From: Ziziphus jujuba
Taxonomy: Eukaryota > Streptophyta > Magnoliopsida > Rosales > Rhamnaceae
Length of the DNA: 64,000 nt
Assembly: GCF_031755915.1 (NCBI RefSeq)
Contig: NC_083388.1
Location: 3,541,501 to 3,605,500, forward strand
Direction of reading: 5' to 3'
This document shows positions 1-10,039 of the stretch, piece after piece. A program made the position numbers and the translations under genes. The notes under the pieces were generated by a model. It was not told the DNA's origin. It saw nothing but the letters and a program-made list of their open reading frames with translations, and did not search any database. Positions within the stretch are counted from its first letter, which is position 1. Every line of letters starts with the position of its first letter.

Positions 1-1
1 A

Positions 2-1263
2 GGTTTAATTGCCCTTGCTACAGCATATTCAGGAGTTGCAGCTTCCATTTTACCTGGTGGAAGAACAGCTCATTCCAGGTTTAAAATTCCTTTAGTGATG
101 GAAGAACATAATACATGTCATGTTAGTAAACAATCAGGATTAGCGAAATTTATGAAAGATGCAAGTTTAATAGTATGGGATGAAGCTCCGATGGTAAAAA
201 AGGAAGCAATTGAATCATTAGATAAGATGTTACAAGATATAAATGAATGTGATTTGTTATTTGGTGGTAAAGTAGTTGTTTTTTGTGGGGATTTTAGACA
301 AGTTCTTCCTGTAGTTCCAAAAGGTACTAGAGAAGAAGTTATAAATTCATCTTTAGTTTATTCATATTATGGCCAAAATTACATAAAATAAAATTAAGTC
401 AAAATATGCGAGCTCAATTTGATCCTTTATTTAGTCAATATTTGTTACGCATTGGTGATGGAGTTGAAGAATATATTCATGATGATTATATTAAATTGCC
501 ATGTCAAATGATTGTTCCAAATGTTGATAAAGAAGATGCATTGGATAACTTAATTAATGTATTTCTTGAAATTGAAAAGTATGCTGAAAACTTAGATTTT
601 ATGATAAATAGAGCTATTTTAACACCTAAAAATGATTATGTGGATCAAATTAATAATGTCTTAATAAATAGATTTGTAGGTGATACAATAACATATTATA
701 GTTATGATGAATGTTTAGATAAAAGTCAACAAGATATTCATGAAGATTTCTTGAATATGTTAGTGCCCAATGGATTTCCTCCACATGAATTAAGATTAAA
801 AGTAAATTGTCCAGTTATACTATTAAGGAATATTAATCCTTCTGAAGGGCTATGCAATGGAACAAGATTAATTTGTCGTAGATTTGATCAAAATGTGATA
901 GATGCTGAAATTAGTGTTGGAGAATATCGAGGAAAAAGAGTTTTCTTACCTAGAATTCCATTTATGCCAATAGAAAATGTAAAAGATGTCTTACATTTTA
1001 AACGTAAACAATTTCCAATACGATTATGTTTTGCAATGACAATTAATAAAGCTCAAGGACAAACATTAGACTATGTTGGTGTATATTTACCGGAACCAGT
1101 TTTTTCTCATGGTCAGTTATATGTGGCTTTGTCTAGAGCAAAGATGGGACAATGTATAACAATTTTGAATATTATGCCTTCAATAGATGAATTAGATTAT
1201 ACATTGACCAAAAATGTTGTATTTCATGAATTGTTAAGTTTAGTAAATTCTTCAAATAGGTAA
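2..1263 (+). pseudogene. Helitron PIF1-like helicase, frameshifted C-terminal half
   Basis: The reading frame is open from the window edge and matches superfamily 1 PIF1-like helicases of Helitrons. Visible in order: the region with LPGGRTAHSRF (about 50-85), the Walker B-like WDEAPM (177-194), VFCGDFRQVLPVV (282-318), KLSQNMRA (about 392-413), NRAILTPKNDYVDQIN (about 607-654), and the final motifs with INKAQGQTLDYVGVYLP and LYVALSRAK (1042-1143). The frame breaks between about 372 and 392: the first frame stops at 389-391, and the second continues the same protein from HKIKLSQNM. The stop is at 1261-1263. The nucleotide-binding N-terminal part and the Rep nuclease would lie left of the window. 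A sequencing indel rather than a true mutation cannot be excluded. Confidence 0.88.
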
Positions 1264-1385
1264 GCTCAATGTATGTTACTTATATTATTGATGTAATTTT
1301 TATTTATTTATTTATTTTAAATTTTCTGATCATTTTTTATATATTTGAAATCATGCTTTTGAACATATATGATTGTTTTGTTTTT

Positions 1386-1414
1386 TTAGGGGTTGAGGTC
1401 AATTCCATTAGAAC
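1386..1414 (+). repeat. 29-bp direct repeat, copy 1
   Basis: These 29 bases recur exactly at 2550-2578. The two copies bracket the Cys-free, non-coding repeat block and LTR-like segment, which suggests the intervening 1.1 kb arrived or was rearranged as a unit. A 13-base string just left of this copy (1361-1373) also recurs at its right edge (1411-1423), which looks like template-switch filler. Confidence 0.85.
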
Positions 1415-1427
1415 ATATATGATACAT

Positions 1428-2065
1428 CGGACACCCATACATCGGATATTTTATATCGAACACCCATGTCTCGGAGATCTGATCTCGGACTTCGGATATC
1501 GGAGCCTTGCCTCGGACATCTGATCTCGGACGAGTCTTGCCTCGGACATCGGATGTAACTTAGCTCGGCCAGACACAACTTAGCTCGGACAGACATCAAT
1601 TAGTTCAGCCAGACACAACTTAGCTCGGACAGACATCAATTAGCTCGGCCAGACACAACTTAGTTCGGACAGACATCGGTTAGCTCGGCCAAACACAAGT
1701 TAGCTCAGACAAACATCAGTTAGCCCGGATAGGCCATAAGTTAGCTCGGACATCAGGCAGACATCAACACTATCCTCGGATATTTTATATCGGACACCCA
1801 TGTCTCGGAGATCTGATCTCGGACTTCGGATATCGAAGCCTTGCCTCGGAGATCTGATCTCCGACGAGTCTTGCCTCGGACATCGGATGTAACTTAGCTC
1901 GGCCAGACACAACTTAGCTCGGACAGACATCAGTTAGTTCGGCCAGACACAACTTAGTTCGGACAGACATCAGTTAGCTCGGCCAAACACAAGTTAGCTC
2001 AGACAGACATCAGTTAGCTCGGATAGGCCATAAGTTAGCTCGGACATCAGGCAGACATAAGTTAG
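1428..2065 (+). repeat. Nested tandem repeats of a TCGGACAGACATC-type motif
   Basis: The block is built from short degenerate units in which 'tcgg' recurs every 10-22 bases (for example ttagctcggccagacacaac). A larger duplication is superimposed: the segment starting at 1444 (ggatattttatatcg) recurs at 1778, an offset of 334 bases, and each large copy contains several short units. ORFs seen here on either strand are by-products of the repeat. The base composition (C and G regularly spaced) is unlike the AT-rich surroundings. Confidence 0.85.
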
Positions 2066-2089
2066 TTCGGTTGAAGAAATAATTTCGCC

Positions 2090-2650
2090 TAAATGTCAAA
2101 GTCAACTCGTTACCTAATTTGCGATTGATTTTCTTTCTTTTTGGATTTTTATTTATTTATTTTCTGGACAAATAACTTTAAGAAGGTTTTTATTTTATTG
2201 TAAATTAATTAATTTGTAATTTAATATAAAGGAATTAATTAATCAAACTTAGATTAGGAAAGGAAGTATAGTTGCAGCCAACTAGGATTCTTTATGTGTG
2301 TGGCCGGTTTTACCTAGGATTTTTAAGGTTTATTTTGTTTCTTTCAAAGCCTATTTAAAGGCTTAGTTATCAATAAGAACTAACTTTGATTTGATTGAGA
2401 AAATACTTGTGAGATTAATTATGTCTTTGTTCTTTGAGAACACCTAAAACACCATTAGAGAATTGGTTGTTTTAGCTTGACTTATCAATAGGTTTTTCAT
2501 CCCCTATTGTGGCGTCTACATTATACCAAAGTTTCTAACCACAGGTTGGTTAGGGGTTGAGGTCAATTCCATTAGAACTTGAACTTAATTAAGATCCGGG
2601 CTAATATAATACAAGTTTAGGAGCAGGTCGTCCTAGGTTCGTATCAGTTG
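2090..2650 (+). mobile_element. LTR-like segment (possible solo LTR or LTR remnant)
   Basis: The segment looks like the promoter and R-U5 part of a plant LTR: a TATA-like cctatttaaagg near 2349, an aataag near 2373, then about 270 bases of leader-like sequence ending at ggttcgtatcag (about 2637-2648). That ending resembles the tRNA-Met primer-site context common after plant LTRs. No internal retrotransposon coding region and no second LTR are visible. It could instead be part of the Helitron's own non-coding tail. Confidence 0.35.
2550..2578 (+). repeat. 29-bp direct repeat, copy 2
   Basis: Exact second copy of the bases at 1386-1414. Here it is embedded in the LTR-like segment and is followed by gaacttgaac rather than gaacatatat. 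This second copy probably shows the original context of the repeat. Confidence 0.85.
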
Positions 2651-2869
2651 GAAGTGTTCTTACTTCAAAATTATATGATGCGATTTGGATATTAAATTTA
2701 TGAAAAACTTGGGATAAAATGATTAATTTTTTATGTTTGTTAATAATTTAAGGTTAAATCTTTCTAAACAAATTGAAAAATGTTAATTAAAAAAACTAAT
2801 TTAACAATTTTTTAATTCAAACTTTTCCATATTACTTAAAAGCTATTAAACATTTAAATTTTAATCCAA

Positions 2870-2899
2870 GCCACGTGCATCGCACGTGGCCATACCTAG
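2870..2899 (+). other. Helitron 3' terminal hairpin and CTAG end
   Basis: The arms GCCACGTGC (2870-2878) and GCACGTGGC (2882-2890) pair perfectly around a 3-base loop. Six bases later comes CTAG (2896-2899), followed by T (2900). Helitrons end in a hairpin followed by CTRR and insert between host A and T, so the exact 3' boundary can be placed at 2899/2900. Confidence 0.9.
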
Positions 2900-2900
2900 T

Positions 2901-3596
2901 AAAAAAGTAAAAATAGGAATAACAATTTATTACCTTTACCAAAAAGAAAATAAATAAATATATATATATATATTTATATTTATATTGCTTAAATGTTTTA
3001 AAAATGAACCATTAAAGCAAAAGCAATTTTTTTAGCTTTTTTTCTTTTTTTCTTTTTTTTAAAAGAAAAGTAATTTTAATATCTCCAAAAAAAGGGGAAA
3101 AAAACCCTCCTTTCTTATTCGTCTTTCCCTCTCCCGCTCTCTATTCCACTTCGGCTTTCTACTTTCTGCATTCTCAACACTCCTGCGGAGAGTGTTTCAT
3201 CATCGGGTACCCATTTATGGTTCAACTCAATTTATGCGCAATATTTCTACGTTGTCTACTACAATTAGTTACTTCCTCGATTTCCCAATCAAACTACTTA
3301 CTATTTAGCTGTCTTCCCTCTCTTATCTAACCCGGGCCGTTCAGCACCCTCCTTTTGTTTGTTAAAATGCCGAAACGAGTATATCTGGTCCAGTGATTCG
3401 TGTATCCATTCGATCACTAGTTCGTATAACCATCCTATAACAAATAAATATGTGTACTCAGATTTTGTTTGTGTATGTATTTTTTAAGTTCTCATTTTTG
3501 TTTTTTTTTCTTTAAATTGGTTTCCAGGTCTCAATTACCCACGATACTTCATCGTGATCGGGTTTTTTTAAGTGGAAGTTTTCCTCAAAAGGAATC
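2901..3596 (+). promoter_or_regulatory. Upstream and 5'-leader region of the twin-CX9C gene
   Basis: No gene is visible. The first half is AT-rich with a (TA)n run at 2957-2974. From about 3108 to 3180 the sequence becomes pyrimidine-rich (tctttccctctcccgctctc), typical of plant transcription start and 5'-UTR sequence. A leader intron is possible between about 3180 and 3590 but is not assigned. The promoter abuts the Helitron end, so Helitron insertion set its upstream border. Confidence 0.4.
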
Positions 3597-5694
3597 ATGG
3601 ATGGTATGTAAAACATCTACTACTTATCTTTGAAGCTTATGTCTCTTTTAGAATTATTAAGTTTCTTAGTGATAATAATCAGATTGAATCCCCAAGATTC
3701 TTTTTTTTTTTCATTTAAAATTTATTCTTCTAATTTTTCTTTTACTCAGTATTCAGAAATAATTAGGCTTTTTATCGCGTATATCGGAATCTTATCAATT
3801 CTTGAAAAAGCTTTGGAGTTCAATCTTTAACATTGTAACCTTCTTTGACTTTTCAGTTGATGCACAGCCTACCATGGAGGAAACTATTTTGGTTGGTGAT
3901 GATCTTATGATGGGTCTACCATCACCTCTCATCCCACCAGAAATAGCGTCTCATGTCCTTGAAGGTGTTGATTTGTGTGATGGGATATTGAGAAATTTAT
4001 TTTTATGTAAGTGTTGTGTTTTCCTTTATCTTTGTTGGGATATATCCTTGCTTTGATGGAAACCCAGATCCTGTGTTGCATTCTTTCAGTTTGCACAAAT
4101 GGAGAAAATAGTTATACTAAATCATTAGTCTGCAGGCCATCAATTCTTCCTTTTCAATATTACAAAATATTGGGAAACTAGAGATTTTTGCAGATAGACC
4201 CAAAATGGATAACGAATAAAATAACCAGTGTATGTTAAAGGTGGATAAACTTGTATATACAACAAGTCGATTTGAATTTTTTATTCTATCCTCTTTTTTA
4301 ATTTTCTTTGATAGAATAAAAAAAAAAAATAAATAATAATTGGAATCGCATTCCTGACAGTTTAAAGAATATGTCTGCTTGGATGATTCAACTAATAGTT
4401 TTAAGTTACAACAGTTATACATAATCTATGTGGGGCCCACATTGTAAACACTTAAGGCATGCACAAGTTAATAGGTGCTATCTTGTTCACTTGGACATTG
4501 AATTCCTGTTTTTGGACAATGTATAACAGAAATTATGTCACTGTATTATAGGCTTGCAAATCAATGACATTGAGCCATTTTGTCAAGATGAGATCGTTTT
4601 GTATAAACAGTGCGTTGAAAAAAGGGTGAGATAATTTCATCAAATCACTTTTTTATTTCCTCCTCTCTCCAGTCTCTCTGCAACATCTCTCCGACATATA
4701 TTTTTGTAATTGCCAAGATAGAGCATCTAATTCTAAATTGTTATTGTGATAATCTCTCCTTAGTTTTCATATCAACTTATTCATGGCTGTTTGCAATGAA
4801 TCCAGGACAGGGAATTGAGGATTCGACTTCAAGACAGTGAGTGCAAATTGGGTTCATCAATGCCTTTAAATGAAGCAAAGGAAAGGACTGCTCAGCTTGA
4901 ATCAGAGGTCACTTCTTTAGAGAGGTATGCCTTTAAATTAAAAGTTTAGGATATACAGTCTCTGTGTATGCATGTGTTTGTTGCATTTTGCCATTTTTGT
5001 AATTCCTTCTTATATGTCATTATTGTTTCAATAGGCGCTTAATTCTTGCAAGTGGAGTTGAAGGCATAGATGGTTTTCGCCAGAGGTGGAGTTTACATGG
5101 TCGCCTTACAGACACCAAGTATGTCTACATTTTTATGTCTTAAAATTTTCATGGAGCAACCATGTTGGCTGTCAAATCTCTTGTTCCTGGATGATTGAAA
5201 TCGTTTTTTGGTTTAATTAAGAGATAAAATTGCATTCATTAGTTTGGGAACTATTAGAAGATTCCTCTGGGATAAAATTGCATTGATTAGTTTGGGAACT
5301 ATTAGAAGATTCCTCTGGTTTTTGTAAGTGATGAAATACTTTGTCCCCAGTTTGATATGTAGTATAATTCTGAAAATGGTTGGGTTAGATACATTCTTTC
5401 CTTTTGCCTTAAAAATACAAGGAGAAATTACAAAACTGATGATGACTTCATGTTTTTAACTGCAAGCTATTTGTTTAATTAACATACAGACCTTATTCTT
5501 CTTCACATTCTGTTGCCTTTAGTCATTTACACATACAGACCTTATTCTTCTTTCACATTCTGTTGCCTTTAGTCATTTACATAAGGCAACTTTTTTGCAG
5601 GAAAAGATTGGAGTCCTTAAAGCAGGGAATGGAGAATCGGAAAACAGACGAGCCAGTCAGGAATTCAACTACCAAAAGATGGTTCCTTTGGTGA
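3597..5694 (+). CDS. Small twin CX9C (CHCH-type) protein with a C-terminal coiled coil
   Basis: Six exons join in phase with GT-AG introns: 3597-3603, 3857-4006, 4552-4625, 4806-4924, 5035-5118 and 5601-5694. They encode 175 residues. The first exon holds only the ATG codon, GAT and one base. Cysteines fall at 43, 53, 63 and 73, giving CX9C-X9-CX9C, the signature of CHCH proteins that fold by disulfide relay (MIA40) in the mitochondrial intermembrane space. A further Cys is at 90. Residues about 74-160 are charged and helical (many E, K, R and L heptads), suggesting a coiled coil. There is no signal peptide or membrane segment. I do not recognise a named ortholog; a mitochondrial role is inferred from the cysteine pattern only. 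The protein has an acidic, methionine-rich N terminus and a basic end with RWFLW. Confidence 0.8.
5223..5318 (+). repeat. 48-bp tandem duplication in intron 5
   Basis: Two adjacent 48-base copies (5223-5270 and 5271-5318) differ at a single base (attcatt versus attgatt). The duplication lies in the last intron of the twin-CX9C gene and must be recent. Confidence 0.95.
5482..5580 (+). repeat. 49/50-bp tandem duplication in intron 5
   Basis: Copies at 5482-5530 and 5531-5580 differ only by one extra T. It is the second independent tandem duplication in the same intron, 163 bases after the first, and ends 20 bases before the last exon. Confidence 0.95.
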
Positions 5695-6631
5695 AGGTTG
5701 ATAATACTTCATCTGTATGATATAACTAATGGATGCCGCTACAAACTGTCCTTGATGAAATGGATAGGGTTAGGGGTTTTGGTTGTTTGTGTCAAAATTG
5801 CCTTCAATATTAGTTGTTTTTTAGCAGCTTATATTTCTTAGATCCAAGTCAAAGTTTTGGTTTTGATACTACATAAATATATATAGAAGGAATGAATACC
5901 GCTCATGTTCCTTTGGTACAGGTTAAAGTTGTGAGTTGTGGCATTGTCAATTTTTATTTATCTCCAACCCTTAACTATCAATGTTTAGCCATTTCGTCTC
6001 AGTATGAGATGTCATTTAATTTTTAACAATGAAAACTCTGATCAATAATTTTTTTAGTCAATTTTTTTGGGAAAAAAAAAAAAACTTTACACTGATATGG
6101 CAAATCTAGAATGAGCATTGACAATTAAGCCTTTCATTAGGGATTATTAATAATAATTCCAACTACGTTTAGTCTGAAATGTTAATATATTCTTAATAAT
6201 ATTTTACAAGGCACATCGTGTTAAAGGTATAGGTCATTTTTGTGCTACAATACATATATTTTTTTGAACGAAACATTGTATAAACTTATATACATCTTTG
6301 GACATAAAAAAACCAAAAAAAAAAAAAAAAAAAAAAAAGCAATACTCTTGCCGTAACATCAGTAAATACTATTAACCATGCCTTCCCTTATCTCCTTCCC
6401 TATTCCATCCCCGGTACTGTCACATGACATATCGATAAAACGTACTCAACTGGTTGTTGCCTCAATTATAAAATGGATGAGCTAAATCCTTGGCATTTAT
6501 TGATTCCACAGTTTTGAATTTTGCAGTCGTACAATTGCAATAGCTTCTATCACTTGATTGAATATAGTTGATGCACTACCAAGCACCTTTGAAAACTAAT
6601 CTGGTTGCCCCGTTAAAAAATTGATAAAGAG
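5695..6631. other. Convergent intergenic region (twin-CX9C gene and POL2)
   Basis: The region holds the two facing 3' UTRs. It contains an A-rich tract at 6302-6338 and AT-rich sequence. I see no coding segment, tRNA or clear repeat. Confidence 0.5.
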
Positions 6632-6992
6632 CTACCGAATTTCTAAAATCCATGATGTACACTCCTGGAGAAGTTGAAATTTCTGTTGAACGGCAACGTT
6701 CAAGAATATTCGCATCTTGTTGTGGAATTCGCTCACATCTTCCTTGCACCTATATGAGCCAGCACAAGCACATTGCTCTGCTAAATGTGCAGCTTTCACT
6801 TGCTTACACCTAAGGCACACCAAATCCTGTAGTTGGTACAGACGTTCTCTTTGGCGTACAATTTGAAGAAGAGCATTTTCCATGACTTCACGGTCATATG
6901 GTTGCCCACATTGTGGCACAGCACAGCGCCACTCCTGAGCCAGTAGAGCTGAATCACGACACAAGTCCAGATCTCTACAGTCATTGCAGTAG
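6632..6992 (-). other. POL2: POL2 exon 49: C-terminal zinc-binding modules (residues 2083-2202)
   Basis: The last exon encodes CysA ligands C2085, C2088, C2106 and C2111, and CysB ligands C2142, C2145, C2157 and C2159. The CysB spacing CX2C-X11-CXC is the same as in yeast Pol2. This region binds the second subunit (DPB2) and is essential in yeast. The protein ends TSWILEIR before TAG. Confidence 0.93.
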
Positions 6993-9900
6993 CTGCCAAA
7001 AGATTAAATGGTTAAGATCATTTAGTCTATACCTTGAAGCTTTTTATCCTATTAATTGCATGAAAGAAATTAAACTTAAGAATGCACATACTTTCCAACG
7101 GTTAATTTTATCATTCACAGATGATACAACTCCTAAGAGCTATATGACCTACCAAAAACTTGGATTTTCATGGGCTTCCACTGGTTTGGCTTTTTGGATT
7201 GTAGAACATGGAATATAGCCTATAACTTTTTTGAAGAAATGGAAAGATTGTTTGAACATGGATACAATGATGTAATGTATGTGGAAGAGGTGAAGAAATA
7301 CCTCTTTGTATGCTTCAATTAGCAAGGATGCTTTGCAATTCATCTTAAGTTAGATGTTTTCTTCTCTTTTCAGAGGATTGCGTTTATAACTTCATTTATG
7401 TATGTCTCTGTATGTGGGTGGGTGGGTTCCACCTCCACTCCTATGTATTAGATGACTTTATTAGAAGGTTAACCTATTTTATCACATAAGGAGTAACTAA
7501 GAACTAAGGAAGAGTCAGCCTATCTAATCTGTTTATTCTACACTCTCCAACTGTATGCTTCAGTTTTAATTTTTGTTTCAGCAGCACGGATTTGATACAA
7601 CATTCACAGCATCTCAAGGTACATTTGTCCTGTATAACATGAATATTTCATTGCAATTATCTTAATAAAGAAACCATGGATTTCTGCTCTCAAAGACATC
7701 AATGCAATGCAGGTGTGTAAAAACAGAAACATGGCTTCCTCTTGTAACTCCAATAAGAAGGCTTCATTTTACCATATCAAACAATTAACTCTCTTGCTTC
7801 CTCTTGTGACTCCAATAAGAAGGCTTCATTTTACCATATCAAACAATTAACTCTCTTGCTTCCTCTTGTGACTCCAATAAGAAGGCTTCATTTTACCATC
7901 TCAAACAATTAACTCTCCATGTTATTCAAAACATCAAATTCTTGCAACTATTACATGCCATCGCATATGGATGCATGTCGCAAATTAGAAAAAGGCAACT
8001 AGTACTTTTTTTTTTTTTTTTTCTCCATAAGAGATAATTATTGTTTACTTTGATACCTGCAAATGACATTTGGTAGGATGAAGGTTGAGCAGAGATCACG
8101 AAACTCAGCTTCAGGAGCAAACTCCTTTACATGCACATATTTTAACAGATTCTTTCTCATCACCTGTAGAATCAGGGCACAGGAATAAAACGATTATTTC
8201 AGTTACCAGAACAAAGTTATGCAAAGCTGTTGTGAGCACTGCCTATTTTAGCTAATTTGAGCATCAGGGCAATTGGGAGTAACGAAAGCAAAGTGCCCGA
8301 TTTCAATTTGATCAAGTCAAATATACAAGCAATACTAAATTGATGCATCTTTCATGCTTTTATCCTTGTCAGTTCCAAACTAACCAAGGGTGCATGATTC
8401 CCCTTTTTTTTTTTTTCTTCCACTTTCCTTTTTTGCATGGATTTCATGCAACTAGCAAAAATAAAAATAAAAATTAATATACTTAGTGTAAATACTTTAA
8501 GCATGACTAAAGAGTATCAAGTGTAATATTAAATTAACTATAGAATCTATTTATCTAAATGAGAGAATTTAGATAATGACAGCTAAACAGAAACAAATAT
8601 TACCAGAACATCATGTTGAACATTTTGATCAAGGGCCAGAACAGCACAGACATGCTTAATGAACTCCAGGGCTGCATCACCTTTGTTGACACTAATATCA
8701 AGTCGACTCAATCCTAGAGGTACATTATGTTCAACTTCAGATCTACTTAATTCCTTCATATGAAAAACAGTATCACGAACAATTCCCAGAAGCTTATCTG
8801 TAAAGTATGAACTGATCTGTAGAACACAAGCAACAATGAGATAAATAGGTTAAGAAAAACAAGAACGAAATATTAAATCACACAACCTTGGGCAACTATT
8901 TTTATAACCTGTACCTGTCCTTTGAGATAGTCTGCCAAATGAGATTCAAAACTCTCCCCAGCTGCAACAGTAATCGATGGTGTGCATGAGTTGCCATCCT
9001 GCACAGATGCTCTAATAGCAGCTTGCTTTTGTGCATAATTCCAGGGAATATACAGAAACTGAGAGACAATAAAAACAAAATGATCCTGCAGAACACCAAG
9101 TAGACAATTGAACTAACCAGAATTCAGGCAGAAGTTTCATCCAACCATACTATCTATTATGATTCCATGATTAACTGCCTGAATTAATATACTGCTTTAC
9201 CATGCCCATTGTTACAAGCTGGTATTCTACTTGGTACCTTACCTGAATTTTCTTGGGCAAGTATTCAGCAATATTCCAGCTGGATATGATATCCACTTGA
9301 GATTCAGTATGCATACTTTCATCAGCTCTGGCTGGGATTCCACCATAGTTATACTGTCATAGAAAAAATCAAAAAAGTAAGTGACCAACTGTTATTGCAG
9401 TATTAAACACATTACAAAAAATAAAATAAAATAGAATAAAAAGGTAGACAGCATAAATAGAACAGTTTAGTTGCTGCAATGGTTTGAAAATTCAGAAGTC
9501 TTAAACACCACTCTGAAAATTCTTTCCAGGTCCTATTCTGTCAAACAAAGTTTTCAGTAAAAAAGCCGAGTTTATTTATCGTACAATTTAAGTAATTATT
9601 GCTGAAGAGAAAAGATCGGTTTTGCTTAAATGTTTGGCACAGAAGAAAACAATATAAACTTATTCATGCAGTACCATGAGGAGATTAAGGCAAATAATTC
9701 CTGAAATAGTTAGTGGCTGATATTAATTCGTGATTACAAAACATATCAAAAGTGCGGGAAGAACATTCTCCAATCACTATTGTAAAAAAACTCTTCAAAA
9801 AAGAAATAAAAAATAGAAAAAGTAAAAAGAGAAAGAAGAAGTAAGAAAAACTTGAGCATCTGTAGGAAAGAGCACTTGAGTAACAAAATATTTTTTGTAG

Positions 9901-9996
9901 AATACTCAAAACCGAACTACAGCCTAACTATTTTGTTGACTGGATGGATCTAAGGAACATTGAACTAACTTTCAAACCATTTATTTTTCTTTTATT

Positions 9997-10039
<43 letters not shown>

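Larger units (their letters stand above)
1..2899 (+). mobile_element. Helitron rolling-circle transposon, 3' part
   Basis: The left part encodes the C-terminal half of a Helitron helicase. The right end carries the diagnostic Helitron terminus: a perfect 9-bp-stem hairpin at 2870-2890, then CTAG at 2896-2899 and a host T at 2900. The 5' end (TC terminus and Rep domain) lies outside the window. Between the helicase (ends 1263) and the terminus are about 1.6 kb of non-coding DNA with a tandem-repeat block and an LTR-like segment, so the element was itself invaded or rearranged. The helicase is frameshifted, so this copy is not autonomous as read. Helicase and terminus are both seen directly. 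That they belong to one element is inferred from orientation and distance. Confidence 0.85.

Noticed and set aside
1408..1930. Two similar minus-strand ORFs (MSVRAKLCLAELSYIRCPRQ-type)
   Set aside because: They are translations of the same minisatellite; the similarity is due to the 334-bp duplication, not a gene family.
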